Source: an uncultured Pelagibacteraceae bacterium (GTDB lineage: Bacteria > Pseudomonadota > Alphaproteobacteria > Pelagibacterales > Pelagibacteraceae). From it: a stretch of 64,000 nucleotides of DNA. The translations under genes were made by a program, and so were the position numbers. Each line of letters opens with the position of its first letter. Within the stretch, counting starts at the first letter, position 1. The DNA lies in NCBI GenBank assembly GCA_902615715.1, contig CACMQA010000002.1:62001-126000 (forward strand), written 5' to 3'. The notes beneath the pieces were generated by a model. The model did not search any database and was not told the origin of the DNA. It saw only the letters and a program-made list of their open reading frames with translations. Shown here one piece after another: positions 29,443-38,013 of the stretch.

Positions 29443-30516
29443 ATGTTTAAATTTTCCAACCAAATCGTTAATGGAGATTGTTTAAAGGAAATAAAAAAAA
29501 TTCCTGATAAGTCTTTTGATTTAGTTTTTGCTGATCCACCTTACAACATGCAAATAGGAGAAAAATTAACTCGTCCAGATGCAAGTAAAGTGAATGGGGT
29601 AAATGATAAGTGGGATCAATTTAATAGTTTTAAACATTACGATGAATTCTGCATTGCTTGGCTAAATGAATGTAAAAGAATTCTAAAAGATAATGGAAGT
29701 ATTTGGGTAATAGGATCATACCATAATATTTTTAGATTAGGTTACCACTTGCAAAATTTAGATTACTGGTTACTTAACGATGTTATCTGGAGAAAAAATA
29801 ATCCTATGCCAAATTTTAGAGGAACTAGATTTACTAATGCACATGAAACTCTTATCTGGGCTTCAAAAAATAAAAAATCAAAATATACGTTTAATTACCA
29901 ATCGTTAAAATGCTTAAATGATGACTTGCAGATGAGATCAGACTGGACATTACCTATTTGCAACGGAAAAGAGAGACTAAAGAGAAACGGAAAAAAAATT
30001 CATTCTACACAGAAACCAGAAGCGCTTTTACATAGAATTATTTTAGCTACTACAAATAAAGGTGATACCATCTTTGATCCATTTTTAGGTACTGGTACAA
30101 CAGCAGTGGTAGCTAAAAAATTAGGAAGAAGATACTTTGGTATAGAAAAAGACAAAAATTATTTTAAAGCTGCTGATGAACGAATAAAAAAAGCTAAGGT
30201 AATTGAGGATGAATATTTAGATACTATTGAAAACAATAAGTCAAAACCAAGAATACCTTTTGGTTCTCTTGTAGAACTAGGAATATTGAAGCCAGGTACT
30301 ACCCTATTTGATCCTAAAAAGAAGATTAATGCTAAAATTATGGCTGATGGAAGTATTAAATATAAAGAGTCAGAAGGTTCAATTCATAAAGTGGCAGCAA
30401 CAATTATGGGAGCAGAAAGCTTTAATGGTTGGACTTATTGGCATTGTAATATTAATGGATCCACTGTTGTAATTGATAGTCTAAGAAAAAAATTTATCTC
30501 AGAAACTAAAGCTTAA
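29443..30516 (+). CDS. ccrM: CcrM-type adenine-N6 DNA methyltransferase (GANTC)
   Basis: A beta-class methyltransferase. The catalytic DPPYN comes first, then HSTQKPEALL, then the SAM-binding DPFLGTGTTAVVAKK. The C-terminal 90 residues (from about SLVELGILKPGTTLF to VVIDSLRKKF) form the RAMA-like domain that sets CcrM apart from restriction methylases. In Alphaproteobacteria it methylates GANTC once per cell cycle. No restriction enzyme is adjacent, which fits an orphan regulatory enzyme. I chose the ATG at 29443 (357 residues); a TTG at 29431 would add MNQK and lie within the GANTC hairpin. Its stop shares a TTAA with the next gene. Confidence 0.92.
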   Translation: MFKFSNQIVNGDCLKEIKKIPDKSFDLVFADPPYNMQIGEKLTRPDASKVNGVNDKWDQFNSFKHYDEFCIAWLNECKRILKDNGSIWVIGSYHNIFRLGYHLQNLDYWLLNDVIWRKNNPMPNFRGTRFTNAHETLIWASKNKKSKYTFNYQSLKCLNDDLQMRSDWTLPICNGKERLKRNGKKIHSTQKPEALLHRIILATTNKGDTIFDPFLGTGTTAVVAKKLGRRYFGIEKDKNYFKAADERIKKAKVIEDEYLDTIENNKSKPRIPFGSLVELGILKPGTTLFDPKKKINAKIMADGSIKYKESEGSIHKVAATIMGAESFNGWTYWHCNINGSTVVIDSLRKKFISETKA

Positions 30517-31646
30517 TTCTTATAAACTTTACCTAAGTAATTTTTTATAAAAAATTTACGTTTTACCAAAAACTTCAAAAATATATTTCTAACGTTTTGC
30601 ATAATTTTGCTTGAAAAGTGAAATGCAAAGAAATTAAAATTTGATCTGCTTCTAATAATTTTTGCCCTTTTTGATCTAATCTCAAAATAGTTATTTTCTT
30701 TATCAAGCTTATCTTTTGTCAATAAATTAAATATTTCAAAAGCACTTTCTATAGATTGTCCAGCACCTTGTGCGAGTGTTGGTAAAAATCCATTAAAGGC
30801 GTCTCCAATATAAAATACCTTTTTATTAGAGGAGGGAATAATTTTTGGTGTAAAATATAAAGGCCATGTTTTTATTTCATTCTCAAATATATTTTTAAAT
30901 TTAGGATTTTGTTTTAATATTATTTCTTGAACTAACTGTTTTACGTTGTCAGGCTCATATTTTTTACATCTCATTATACAAACCATATTAAGTTCCTTTT
31001 TTTTATTTATTGGATAAAGAACAATATGACTATTACTTCCAAGCATTAAACTTATATTCTCTTCATTTATATCGAATTCAGATTTTGATTTTAGTATTAC
31101 TCTCGCTGCAATAGCTTTTTTAAATCTTGGCTCATTTTTTTTTGTTTCAAAGAATGATCTAGTGTTTGAAAATATTCCATCAGCAGCAATAACAAAATCT
31201 ACTAAATCATTTGTGTTGTCATCAAATTTAATAAGAACTTTGTCTTTAAGCTCAGAGACTTCTTTCATTTTTTTTCCAAATCTTAAATGCTGAGTATAAA
31301 TATCTTCTTTCAAAAGTTCGATTAAAGTAGATCTTTGAAGTGTTGTATATTTTGCTTCAGGGCTATTAAACTTAGATAAGTTTAAATCACATATTTTTTT
31401 ATTTTGAATATTATAAAAATCTATTGTTTTAGGGTTAAATATTTTTTCATTATTAATTTTATTGAAATTAATTTGATTCAAAATTTTAATGCTATTAGTT
31501 GCTAATTGAATACCGTAACCCTCTTCTAAAGACAAACTTTCCTCCCTTTCATAAACCATAAATTCATGATCGGTATATTTTTTTAATAAGTTCGCAAGAG
31601 TTAATCCTGCTATACCGGCGCCAATGATTGCTATTTTTTTTTTCAT
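30513..31646 (-). CDS. FAD-dependent aromatic-ring hydroxylase-like monooxygenase
   Basis: The 377-residue flavoprotein has the class A hydroxylase plan. The N-terminal FAD site is IIGAGIAGLTLANLL, DG (FVIAADGIFSNTR) is in the middle, and the second FAD motif is YIGDAFNGFLPTLAQGAGQS. Relatives include UbiH-type ubiquinone hydroxylases and salicylate or 3-hydroxybenzoate hydroxylases. The substrate is not readable. Ubiquinone synthesis is possible, but the GYGIQLATNS region looks more like the small-aromatic hydroxylases. It overlaps mutY by 1 bp and may be co-transcribed with it. Confidence 0.82.
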   Translation of the reverse strand: MKKKIAIIGAGIAGLTLANLLKKYTDHEFMVYEREESLSLEEGYGIQLATNSIKILNQINFNKINNEKIFNPKTIDFYNIQNKKICDLNLSKFNSPEAKYTTLQRSTLIELLKEDIYTQHLRFGKKMKEVSELKDKVLIKFDDNTNDLVDFVIAADGIFSNTRSFFETKKNEPRFKKAIAARVILKSKSEFDINEENISLMLGSNSHIVLYPINKKKELNMVCIMRCKKYEPDNVKQLVQEIILKQNPKFKNIFENEIKTWPLYFTPKIIPSSNKKVFYIGDAFNGFLPTLAQGAGQSIESAFEIFNLLTKDKLDKENNYFEIRSKRAKIIRSRSNFNFFAFHFSSKIMQNVRNIFLKFLVKRKFFIKNYLGKVYKN

Positions 31647-32644
31647 TAAAATAAATTTGAAATTTGTCTAAATATATTCTTTGTGAAGCTAGGTATAAAT
31701 TCTTTTTTATCGTCTAAAGAGTGCCAACTATATTCTGATGGGATCTTATTGGAGAACTTATAATATAAATTTATATTTAATTTTAAATTAGATATAGAAT
31801 TATTATAGTTGTTTAACAACTTCCAGCTTCTGGTATTATTTTCTTTTGACTCTTTAATCATAGGTAAATTAAAATTTTTTAAAAATCCAAAGTCGTTTTT
31901 TTTAGTTAAAGCAATTTGTCTCTTTTTATTTAAAAAACAAAAAATATCATAATTTTTATTTTTAAACATTTTTTTAGATGTAGTTCTAATTTTTTTAGAT
32001 GATTTAAAATACTTACAGGTTTTGTTCAAACAGCAAACGACACATTTTGGGTCTTTTGGCCTACAGATTAACGCTCCAAATTCCATTAGTGCTTCAACAA
32101 AATCCGCGTTTCTTTTATTGTTGAAAAGCATCTTGGAGTTAAAATTAACTAATTTTTTAAAATCAATTTTAGACTCTTTTTTATTTAAATTTCTTGCTAA
32201 TACTCTCTTTACATTTCCATCTACAGCTATTCTGGGCTGATCGTGTACTAAGCCTAGCAAAGCGCTTCCGGTATAATCGCCGATACCTGGAAGTTTTTTT
32301 ATTTCATCTAAAGTTTTTGGTAGTTTTCCCTCATAAAGATTTATTAGTTGGTTTGAACATGCATAAAGATTTCTAGCTCGTCTGTAATAACCTAGCCCTT
32401 CCCACATTTTTAATATTTGTTTTTCATTACTTTTTGAGAGTGACTCAAGCGTTGGAAATTTTTTAGTAAATTTTTTAAAGTAAGGTAATACGGTTTTTAC
32501 TTGCGTTTGCTGCAACATAAATTCACTCAATAACCTATAATAAAGCTTTTTTGGCGACTTTTTGCTCACACGCCATGGTAGATCGCGTTTGCTATTATCG
32601 TACCATGCTAGAATTTTTTTTGATAAAGTCGAATTTAGATGCAT
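31646..32644 (-). CDS. mutY: A/G-specific adenine DNA glycosylase
   Basis: Removes adenine mispaired with 8-oxoguanine. The helix-hairpin-helix core is clear: SEFMLQQTQV with the catalytic Glu, then LPGIGDYTGSALL and the catalytic Asp in AVDGNVKRVL. The iron-sulfur loop has C-x6-C-x2-C-x5-C (CRPKDPKCVVCCLNKTC) with one extra cysteine. The C-terminal MutT-like domain is diverged, giving 332 residues. Its ATG at 32644 abuts the ATG of the divergent DUF721 gene. Confidence 0.94.
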   Translation of the reverse strand: MHLNSTLSKKILAWYDNSKRDLPWRVSKKSPKKLYYRLLSEFMLQQTQVKTVLPYFKKFTKKFPTLESLSKSNEKQILKMWEGLGYYRRARNLYACSNQLINLYEGKLPKTLDEIKKLPGIGDYTGSALLGLVHDQPRIAVDGNVKRVLARNLNKKESKIDFKKLVNFNSKMLFNNKRNADFVEALMEFGALICRPKDPKCVVCCLNKTCKYFKSSKKIRTTSKKMFKNKNYDIFCFLNKKRQIALTKKNDFGFLKNFNLPMIKESKENNTRSWKLLNNYNNSISNLKLNINLYYKFSNKIPSEYSWHSLDDKKEFIPSFTKNIFRQISNLF

Positions 32645-33121
32645 AGTAAAAATAATAATAAATCACAAACCTTCATTCAAGGGCTCAGGCCTTTTTCTAG
32701 CTCTATACCTAAGACTTTAAAAAAACACCTTAGAAAAGGTGGATACAATTATTCTAATATAGTGGATAATTGGACAAAAATCGTAAGTAAAAAAATTGCT
32801 GATGCTTGTTACCCAATTACTGTGAAAATGGGAAAAGAAATGAGAGACGGAACTTTAATATTAAATGTTATACATGGCAAAGAGGTAGAAGTTGAGTACG
32901 AAAAAAATGAAATCATGGATAAAATAAATAGTTTTTTTGGATATAAATGTATCAGTAACGTAGTGCTAAAAATTGTGCAAGATACAGTCAAACCAAAAAA
33001 GAGTTTTACAAAGATAAAAAATTTTTCAAAAATTGAGGATAAAATGAGTAAAGTTAATGATGAAACGTTAAAAAGATCTCTTAATAATTTTCTAAAGGCA
33101 TTTAATGAAAGAAATGATTAG
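32639..33121 (+). CDS. DUF721 (DciA-like) protein
   Basis: A 160-residue basic protein. The DUF721 core is seen in TLKKHLRKGGYNYSNIVDNW and in LILNVIHGKEVEVEY. Some DUF721 proteins (DciA) recruit the replicative helicase, and alphaproteobacterial members carry the same N-terminal fold. This one is shorter than many and its tail is low in complexity. It is the first gene of the forward run leading to smc and the ATP synthase genes. The ATG at 32639 abuts the mutY start head to head, and no alternative start fits better. Confidence 0.78.
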   Translation: MHSKNNNKSQTFIQGLRPFSSSIPKTLKKHLRKGGYNYSNIVDNWTKIVSKKIADACYPITVKMGKEMRDGTLILNVIHGKEVEVEYEKNEIMDKINSFFGYKCISNVVLKIVQDTVKPKKSFTKIKNFSKIEDKMSKVNDETLKRSLNNFLKAFNERND

Positions 33122-33698
33122 ATTATTTTATAAAACTATTTTCTTTTTTTTATTTTTTTTTTCTATTGAAGCAGAAAGTAAAATTTTAAGCATAGGAAGT
33201 TCAGATGCAAAGGTTACTGTAAAAGTTTTTTCCTCACTAACATGTCCACATTGTGCTAACTTTCATACTGCTGTATTTGAGAAATTAAAAAAAGATTATA
33301 TCGATAAAGGTTTGGTAAAATTTGAACACCATGCTTTTCCATTAGATCTAGCAGCATTAAATGCTGAGGTTATAGTAAGATGTTCTTCAAACAATGAGAA
33401 AAAATTTAAATTATTAGATCAAATGTACATCAAACAAAAAGTATGGGCTGTTGGCTCTGATATTAATAAAATTAATGAACTAATAAAAAAAATAGGTTCA
33501 GAGTTAGATTTATCAGAAAACAATATGGACGATTGTTTAAAAAGTAGTGATGCCCAAGATATTATTCTAAATCAAAGAATTGAGGCTCAAAAAAAATATA
33601 AAATTGAGTCAACACCAACTATAATAGTAAATGAAAAAAAGTATTTAGGTAAAGTTAATTATGAAAGTTTCAAAAAAATTATTGAAAAAAATTTATAG
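33105..33698 (+). CDS. DsbA-like thiol:disulfide oxidoreductase
   Basis: A 197-residue thioredoxin-fold protein with an N-terminal signal (IFFFLFFFSIEAES) and the redox motif CPHC in SSLTCPHCANF. The cis-proline region STPTIIVNEKK is near the C-terminus. It should act in the periplasm, oxidising cysteines of exported proteins. The periplasmic domain of cytochrome oxidase subunit II, with its two CuA cysteines, is one possible client encoded nearby. The order DUF721-dsbA-smc is typical of Alphaproteobacteria. It overlaps the upstream gene by 17 bp and abuts smc. Confidence 0.88.
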   Translation: MKEMIRLFYKTIFFFLFFFSIEAESKILSIGSSDAKVTVKVFSSLTCPHCANFHTAVFEKLKKDYIDKGLVKFEHHAFPLDLAALNAEVIVRCSSNNEKKFKLLDQMYIKQKVWAVGSDINKINELIKKIGSELDLSENNMDDCLKSSDAQDIILNQRIEAQKKYKIESTPTIIVNEKKYLGKVNYESFKKIIEKNL

Positions 33699-36143
33699 AT
33701 GAAATTTAAGCAGCTAGATATAACAGGTTTTAAATCGTTTTCAGATAAAACATCTTTTTTAATTGAAAATGGATTAACTGGGATTGTTGGTCCTAATGGT
33801 TGCGGAAAGTCAAATATTGTAGAAGCCTTACGGTGGTGTATGGGAGAAAACTCTGCGAAAAGCATGAGAGGAAGTGGTATGGAAGATGTTATTTTTTCGG
33901 GAACTTCAAATAGAGCATCTAAAAATATTTCTGAAGTTTCTTTGTTGTTGGACAACCAAAGTAAAGAATGTCCTGCTCAATATAAAGAATTTGATGAGAT
34001 TACTGTTAGAAGAAAAATTGAAAAAGATAAAGGGTCAAAATATTATGTTAATGATAAAGAAGTAAGAGCAAGAGACGTACAAACTTTATTTGCTGATTTA
34101 TCTACAGGAGCACATTCACCGTCGCTAATAAGTCAAGGAAAAATAGGTCAGCTTGTAACTTCAAAACCGATTGAAAGAAAATCTATTCTTGAAGAGGCGG
34201 CAGGGATTTCAGGAATTCATGCTAGAAGACAAGAAGCGGAAACTAGATTAAATGCAGCAGAGAATAATTTAAAACGAGCTGATGAACTTAAAAAACAACA
34301 ACAAAAACAACTTGATAATCTTAAAAAGCAGGCTGAAGAAGCAACAAGATATAAAGAAATATCTAGAGATATAAAGAGAGCAGAAGCGGGTTTATACTAT
34401 TTAAAAATCAGAGAAATAGAAAAAGATAAAAAAAAAATAGCTGAAAAACTTAATGAGCTTGAAGATGAAATAAGCGCTGTCAATATAGATTTCAATCATA
34501 ACAGTACCCTTTTAGAGGAAGAAAATAAAAAACTTGCTCCACTTAGAGATAAAAAAATGGAAAGCGCCGCAAGATTACAAAAACTAAATTTAGATATGGC
34601 CAGTCTAGATGAAGAGGAAGCTAGAGTAAAATCATTACAAGAAAAACTAGAAAAATCAATTAGAACTGTAGTGTCAGATCTTGATAGAGAAAAAAGTATT
34701 TCACTGGACGCGGACCTCAATGAAAAGAGGATTTCTAAAGAGAAAGAAGAGCTTCTCAAAACTGAAAACGAATTAACTAAAGCTGAGACAAATTCTTCAA
34801 ATGAGCTTAAAGAGTCTAAATCTAATTTAAATCTTCTGCAAACTCAGTTGGAAGATATGTTAAATAAAATAGAGAGAGATATTGATGAAAATAAAAAAAT
34901 CACAAAAAAAATATTTATTGATCTTAAACAATTAGTAAAAAAAATTACCTCTTCGCAAGAGGAATATGCTGAAAGATATGGTAAAGATAAATCAATACAA
35001 AACGACTCAATAAAAAGAAAAGAAAGAATTAAAAATATTGATGTGGAGTTAGAAAATTGGAGAAATTTAAAATCTAACTCAGAAAAAATGATATTTGAAT
35101 TAACTGATCGTAAAAATAAATTACAAGCAGAGTTAACAGAGAACCAAAAAAATCCTGAGCGAATAGCAACCTCGAAAGGTCAAAACCTTCAAAATTTAGA
35201 AAACACAAAAAAAAGAAATGAGGAAATTGAAAACGAACTTATAGAAGCAGACAAAAAATATAATTCTGTAAATGAAAATATTAAAGAAATACAACTTAAA
35301 CTCTCCGAACTTAAAGAGAATAAAGCAAGAAATGAAGCAACTATAGAAGGAATAGATAATAGAAAGAAAGATCTATTATATTCTGTAAAAAATGAATTAA
35401 GTATTCATAGTGAAGATGAACTTTTACCAAAGTCAGATTTAAGTCAAGTTTCACCAGATAAACTTCCTACATTAGAAGAACAATCTAAAAAATCAGATAA
35501 AATTAAAAAACAAAGGGAGTCTTTAGGTTCAGTAAATCTTAGAGCAGATGAAGAAACAAAAAAATATGAAACAGAAATAAAGAAAATGGAAGATGACAGG
35601 GCCGATCTTTACTCTGCTATAGTCAAATTAAAAACTAGTATTGAAGAATTAAATCAAAAAGGAAGGGAACGATTACTGGATGCTTTTACTAAAGTTAACA
35701 GAAAATTTAATGAGGTGTATACAAAATTATTTAATGGGGGTACCGCTAAAATAGAATTAGTTGATTCTGAGGATCCTTTAGAAGCTGGATTGGAAATGTT
35801 TGTTTCGCCTCCAGGAAAAAGATTGCAGTCAATTACATTATTATCAGGAGGGGAACAAGCTTTGACTGCACTGTCATTAGTTTTTGCAGTATTTTTAGTA
35901 AACCCTTCTCCTATTTGTGTTTTAGATGAAGTAGATGCCCCATTAGATGATGCTAATGTCACTCGTTTTTGTGGATTATTAGATGAGCTTACTAAAATAA
36001 CGAACACAAAGTTTATTATTATCACTCATCATGCGCTTACAATGTCTAGAATGCACAGATTATATGGTGTTACAATGGCAGAACAAGGTGTGAGCCAATT
36101 AGTTTCTGTTGATTTACAAAAAGCAGAAGAGTTAGTTGCTTAA
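33699..36143 (+). CDS. smc: Chromosome partition protein SMC, short form apparently lacking the hinge
   Basis: The ATPase head is complete: Walker A GPNGCGKS at 31-38, the Q-loop region, signature LSGGEQ at 715-720, Walker B ICVLDE at 739-744 and the switch histidine in ITHHALT. Between them lies only coiled coil (about 170-640). At 814 residues it is some 330 shorter than common bacterial SMCs. I cannot find the globular hinge (the usual KYE-x-AIE-x-ALG block) where the two coils meet, near 395-450. The frame is uninterrupted. The alphaproteobacterial order dsbA-smc supports orthology. Confidence 0.9.
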   Translation: MKFKQLDITGFKSFSDKTSFLIENGLTGIVGPNGCGKSNIVEALRWCMGENSAKSMRGSGMEDVIFSGTSNRASKNISEVSLLLDNQSKECPAQYKEFDEITVRRKIEKDKGSKYYVNDKEVRARDVQTLFADLSTGAHSPSLISQGKIGQLVTSKPIERKSILEEAAGISGIHARRQEAETRLNAAENNLKRADELKKQQQKQLDNLKKQAEEATRYKEISRDIKRAEAGLYYLKIREIEKDKKKIAEKLNELEDEISAVNIDFNHNSTLLEEENKKLAPLRDKKMESAARLQKLNLDMASLDEEEARVKSLQEKLEKSIRTVVSDLDREKSISLDADLNEKRISKEKEELLKTENELTKAETNSSNELKESKSNLNLLQTQLEDMLNKIERDIDENKKITKKIFIDLKQLVKKITSSQEEYAERYGKDKSIQNDSIKRKERIKNIDVELENWRNLKSNSEKMIFELTDRKNKLQAELTENQKNPERIATSKGQNLQNLENTKKRNEEIENELIEADKKYNSVNENIKEIQLKLSELKENKARNEATIEGIDNRKKDLLYSVKNELSIHSEDELLPKSDLSQVSPDKLPTLEEQSKKSDKIKKQRESLGSVNLRADEETKKYETEIKKMEDDRADLYSAIVKLKTSIEELNQKGRERLLDAFTKVNRKFNEVYTKLFNGGTAKIELVDSEDPLEAGLEMFVSPPGKRLQSITLLSGGEQALTALSLVFAVFLVNPSPICVLDEVDAPLDDANVTRFCGLLDELTKITNTKFIIITHHALTMSRMHRLYGVTMAEQGVSQLVSVDLQKAEELVA

Positions 36144-36151
36144 GATTAATA

Positions 36152-36436
36152 ATGACTATTCCAGAAGACTTTAAAACTCGCCTAAAAATTGCAAAGTCAA
36201 AGTTAAAAAATCAAGTTCTATCAGATGGAGAAAAAAGGGGGTCATTTATGGGTAATGCTTTCAAATTAGGTACGGAACTTGTAGCAGCTGTTGCTGTTGG
36301 GACAATAATTGGGTTTATTTTAGATAGTTGGTTTGATACTAAACCTTGGTTAATAATAATTTTCTTTTTTTTGGGTGCTGCTGCAGGAATATTAAACGTA
36401 ATTCGCACTGCAAAGCAGATGCAGAAAGAGGAGTAA
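36152..36436 (+). CDS. atpI: ATP synthase F0 assembly protein I / AtpZ-like
   Basis: A 94-residue protein with two membrane helices (LVAAVAVGTIIGFILDSWF and WLIIIFFFLGAAAGILNVI), the layout of AtpI/AtpZ proteins that assist c-ring assembly or magnesium supply. It opens the F0 gene group and is 8 bp after smc and 13 bp before atpB, leaving no obvious separate promoter. Confidence 0.85.
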   Translation: MTIPEDFKTRLKIAKSKLKNQVLSDGEKRGSFMGNAFKLGTELVAAVAVGTIIGFILDSWFDTKPWLIIIFFFLGAAAGILNVIRTAKQMQKEE

Positions 36437-36449
36437 TTCGAGGGAATTT

Positions 36450-37184
36450 ATGGCAAATAATCCGATGCAACAATTTAGTGTCCACAAAATCGGACCTGAA
36501 ATAAAGATCGCTGGAATAGATTTATCATTCACAAACGCAAGTTTATTCATGGTAATTAGCGCATTAACTATTTTATTATTTTTATTTTTAGGAACTAAAG
36601 AAAAAAAAATTGTACCAAGTAAAATTCAATTAATCGCCGAAATGTTTTATTCATTTGTGGCCAAAATGATTAATGATACAGCTGGTTCAAAAGCTAAACC
36701 TTATTTTCCTTTTATATTTAGTTTATTTATGTTTGTGCTATTTTGTAATATGGTGGGAATGTTGCCTTATTCTTTTACCGTTACTAGTCATATAATTGTA
36801 ACTTTGATAATGGCCTTATTTATTTTTATAGCAGTTACAATTATTGGGTTTGTTAAACATGGATTTAAGTATTTGAGCATATTTGTTCCAAGCGGTGTTC
36901 CTGCGGTGCTATTACCTTTGATAACGATTATTGAAATCATTTCTTACTTGAGTAGACCGGTAAGCTTATCGGTTAGATTGTTTGCAAACATGATGGCGGG
37001 GCATACAATGTTAAAAGTATTCGGTGGATTTGTCATTAGTTTAGGATTTCTAGGTGGTTGGTTACCACTTGGTTTTTCAGTTGCGCTTACAGGTTTGGAA
37101 ATCTTAGTAGCATTTCTTCAAGCTTATGTTTTTGCAATATTAACCTGCATCTATTTAAATGATGCATTAAATTTACATCATTAA
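36450..37184 (+). CDS. atpB: ATP synthase F0 subunit a
   Basis: The stator subunit that forms the two half-channels for protons. The 244-residue protein has five to six helices. The essential arginine lies in SRPVSLSVRLFANMMAGH and the C-terminal helix is typical (FLQAYVFAILTCIYLNDAL). The preceding SD-like element (GAGGAGTAATTCGAGG) may be responsible for translation starting after atpI. Confidence 0.96.
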   Translation: MANNPMQQFSVHKIGPEIKIAGIDLSFTNASLFMVISALTILLFLFLGTKEKKIVPSKIQLIAEMFYSFVAKMINDTAGSKAKPYFPFIFSLFMFVLFCNMVGMLPYSFTVTSHIIVTLIMALFIFIAVTIIGFVKHGFKYLSIFVPSGVPAVLLPLITIIEIISYLSRPVSLSVRLFANMMAGHTMLKVFGGFVISLGFLGGWLPLGFSVALTGLEILVAFLQAYVFAILTCIYLNDALNLHH

Positions 37185-37190
37185 TTAATA

Positions 37191-37197
37191 AAGGAGG
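37191..37197 (+). promoter_or_regulatory. Strong Shine-Dalgarno sequence of atpE
   Basis: AAGGAGG lies four bases before the atpE ATG. Most genes in this window have weak or no such element. A strong site here fits the need for many c subunits per ATP synthase compared with the single a subunit encoded just upstream. Confidence 0.7.
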
Positions 37198-37201
37198 AAA
37201 A

Positions 37202-37429
37202 ATGGAGTTAGAAGCGGCAAAAATGATTGGAGCAGGTTTAGCTGCAATCGCATTGGCAGGCGCTGGTGTAGGTATCGGAATTATTTTCGGTAACTACCTT
37301 TCGGGCGCAATGAGAAATCCATCTGCAGCTCAAAAACAATTCCCTAACTTGCTTTTGGGATTTGCTTTGGCAGAGGCAACTGGGTTATTCGGTCTTGTAG
37401 TTGCGTTAATTATATTATTTGCATTTTAA
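37202..37429 (+). CDS. atpE: ATP synthase F0 subunit c
   Basis: The 75-residue hairpin protein of the rotor ring. Helix one contains the glycine-rich AGAGVGIGIIFG, the polar loop is RNPSA, and helix two carries the ion-binding glutamate in GFALAEATGLFG. The residues that make a sodium site (a Gln in helix one, Ser after the Glu) are replaced by Ile and Ala, so proton coupling is expected. Confidence 0.97.
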   Translation: MELEAAKMIGAGLAAIALAGAGVGIGIIFGNYLSGAMRNPSAAQKQFPNLLLGFALAEATGLFGLVVALIILFAF

Positions 37430-37437
37430 AAAATAAT

Positions 37438-38013
37438 ATGAACCACTACATTAATTTTATTATAGCTACTATAGCTATAAATAATAATTTGTTTGCAGCT
37501 GAGGCTGGTATGCCTCAGCTGGATCCAAAATATTGGGCGTCTCAAGCTTTTTGGTTAATACTAGTCTTCATAATTTTGTACACTTCTATATCAAAGTTTT
37601 ATCTTCCCAAAATAAAAAAAAATTTAGACGATCGTGACAACAAAATTAAAGATGACATAGAAGATGCAAGTAAATTTAAAGAATTGTCAGATTCAAAAAT
37701 TAAAGAATATGAAAAAATTTTAGAAAATGCAAAAAAAGAAGTTATAAAAATCCATATAGAGTCCAAAAATTTACTGGATAAAGATATTCAATCTAAAAAA
37801 GAAAAAATAGAGAAAGAAATTGAAAAAGAAATTTTAAATGCACAAAAAGAAATCAATGAACTTAAAAAAAATTCTATTTCTGATATCAATAAAATTTCAG
37901 AAAATATCGCATCGAATTTAATTGAAAGTATCTCCGGTGATAAACTTAATGAGAGCAGTGTTAAAGCGACTGTAGATGAAGTATCAAAAAGAAATGCGGG
38001 TAAATATTTATGA
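37438..38013 (+). CDS. atpF2: ATP synthase F0 subunit b'
   Basis: The first of two b-type stator stalk subunits. The 191-residue protein has an N-terminal hydrophobic stretch, then PQLDPKYWASQAFWLILVFIIL as the membrane helix, then a long charged coiled coil. The PKYW-x-QAFWL opening identifies the b' form of Alphaproteobacteria and phototrophs. It overlaps the b subunit gene by 4 bp. Confidence 0.93.
   Translation: MNHYINFIIATIAINNNLFAAEAGMPQLDPKYWASQAFWLILVFIILYTSISKFYLPKIKKNLDDRDNKIKDDIEDASKFKELSDSKIKEYEKILENAKKEVIKIHIESKNLLDKDIQSKKEKIEKEIEKEILNAQKEINELKKNSISDINKISENIASNLIESISGDKLNESSVKATVDEVSKRNAGKYL

Noticed and set aside
29443-30516. CcrM-like gene as part of a restriction-modification system
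   Set aside because: No nuclease or specificity gene is adjacent, and the C-terminal domain and rnhB linkage fit the orphan cell-cycle methyltransferase.
33699-36143. The short SMC as a frameshifted or broken gene
   Set aside because: The frame is continuous, both head halves are intact and the flanking genes are in the normal order, so a clean internal loss is more likely than a pseudogene.
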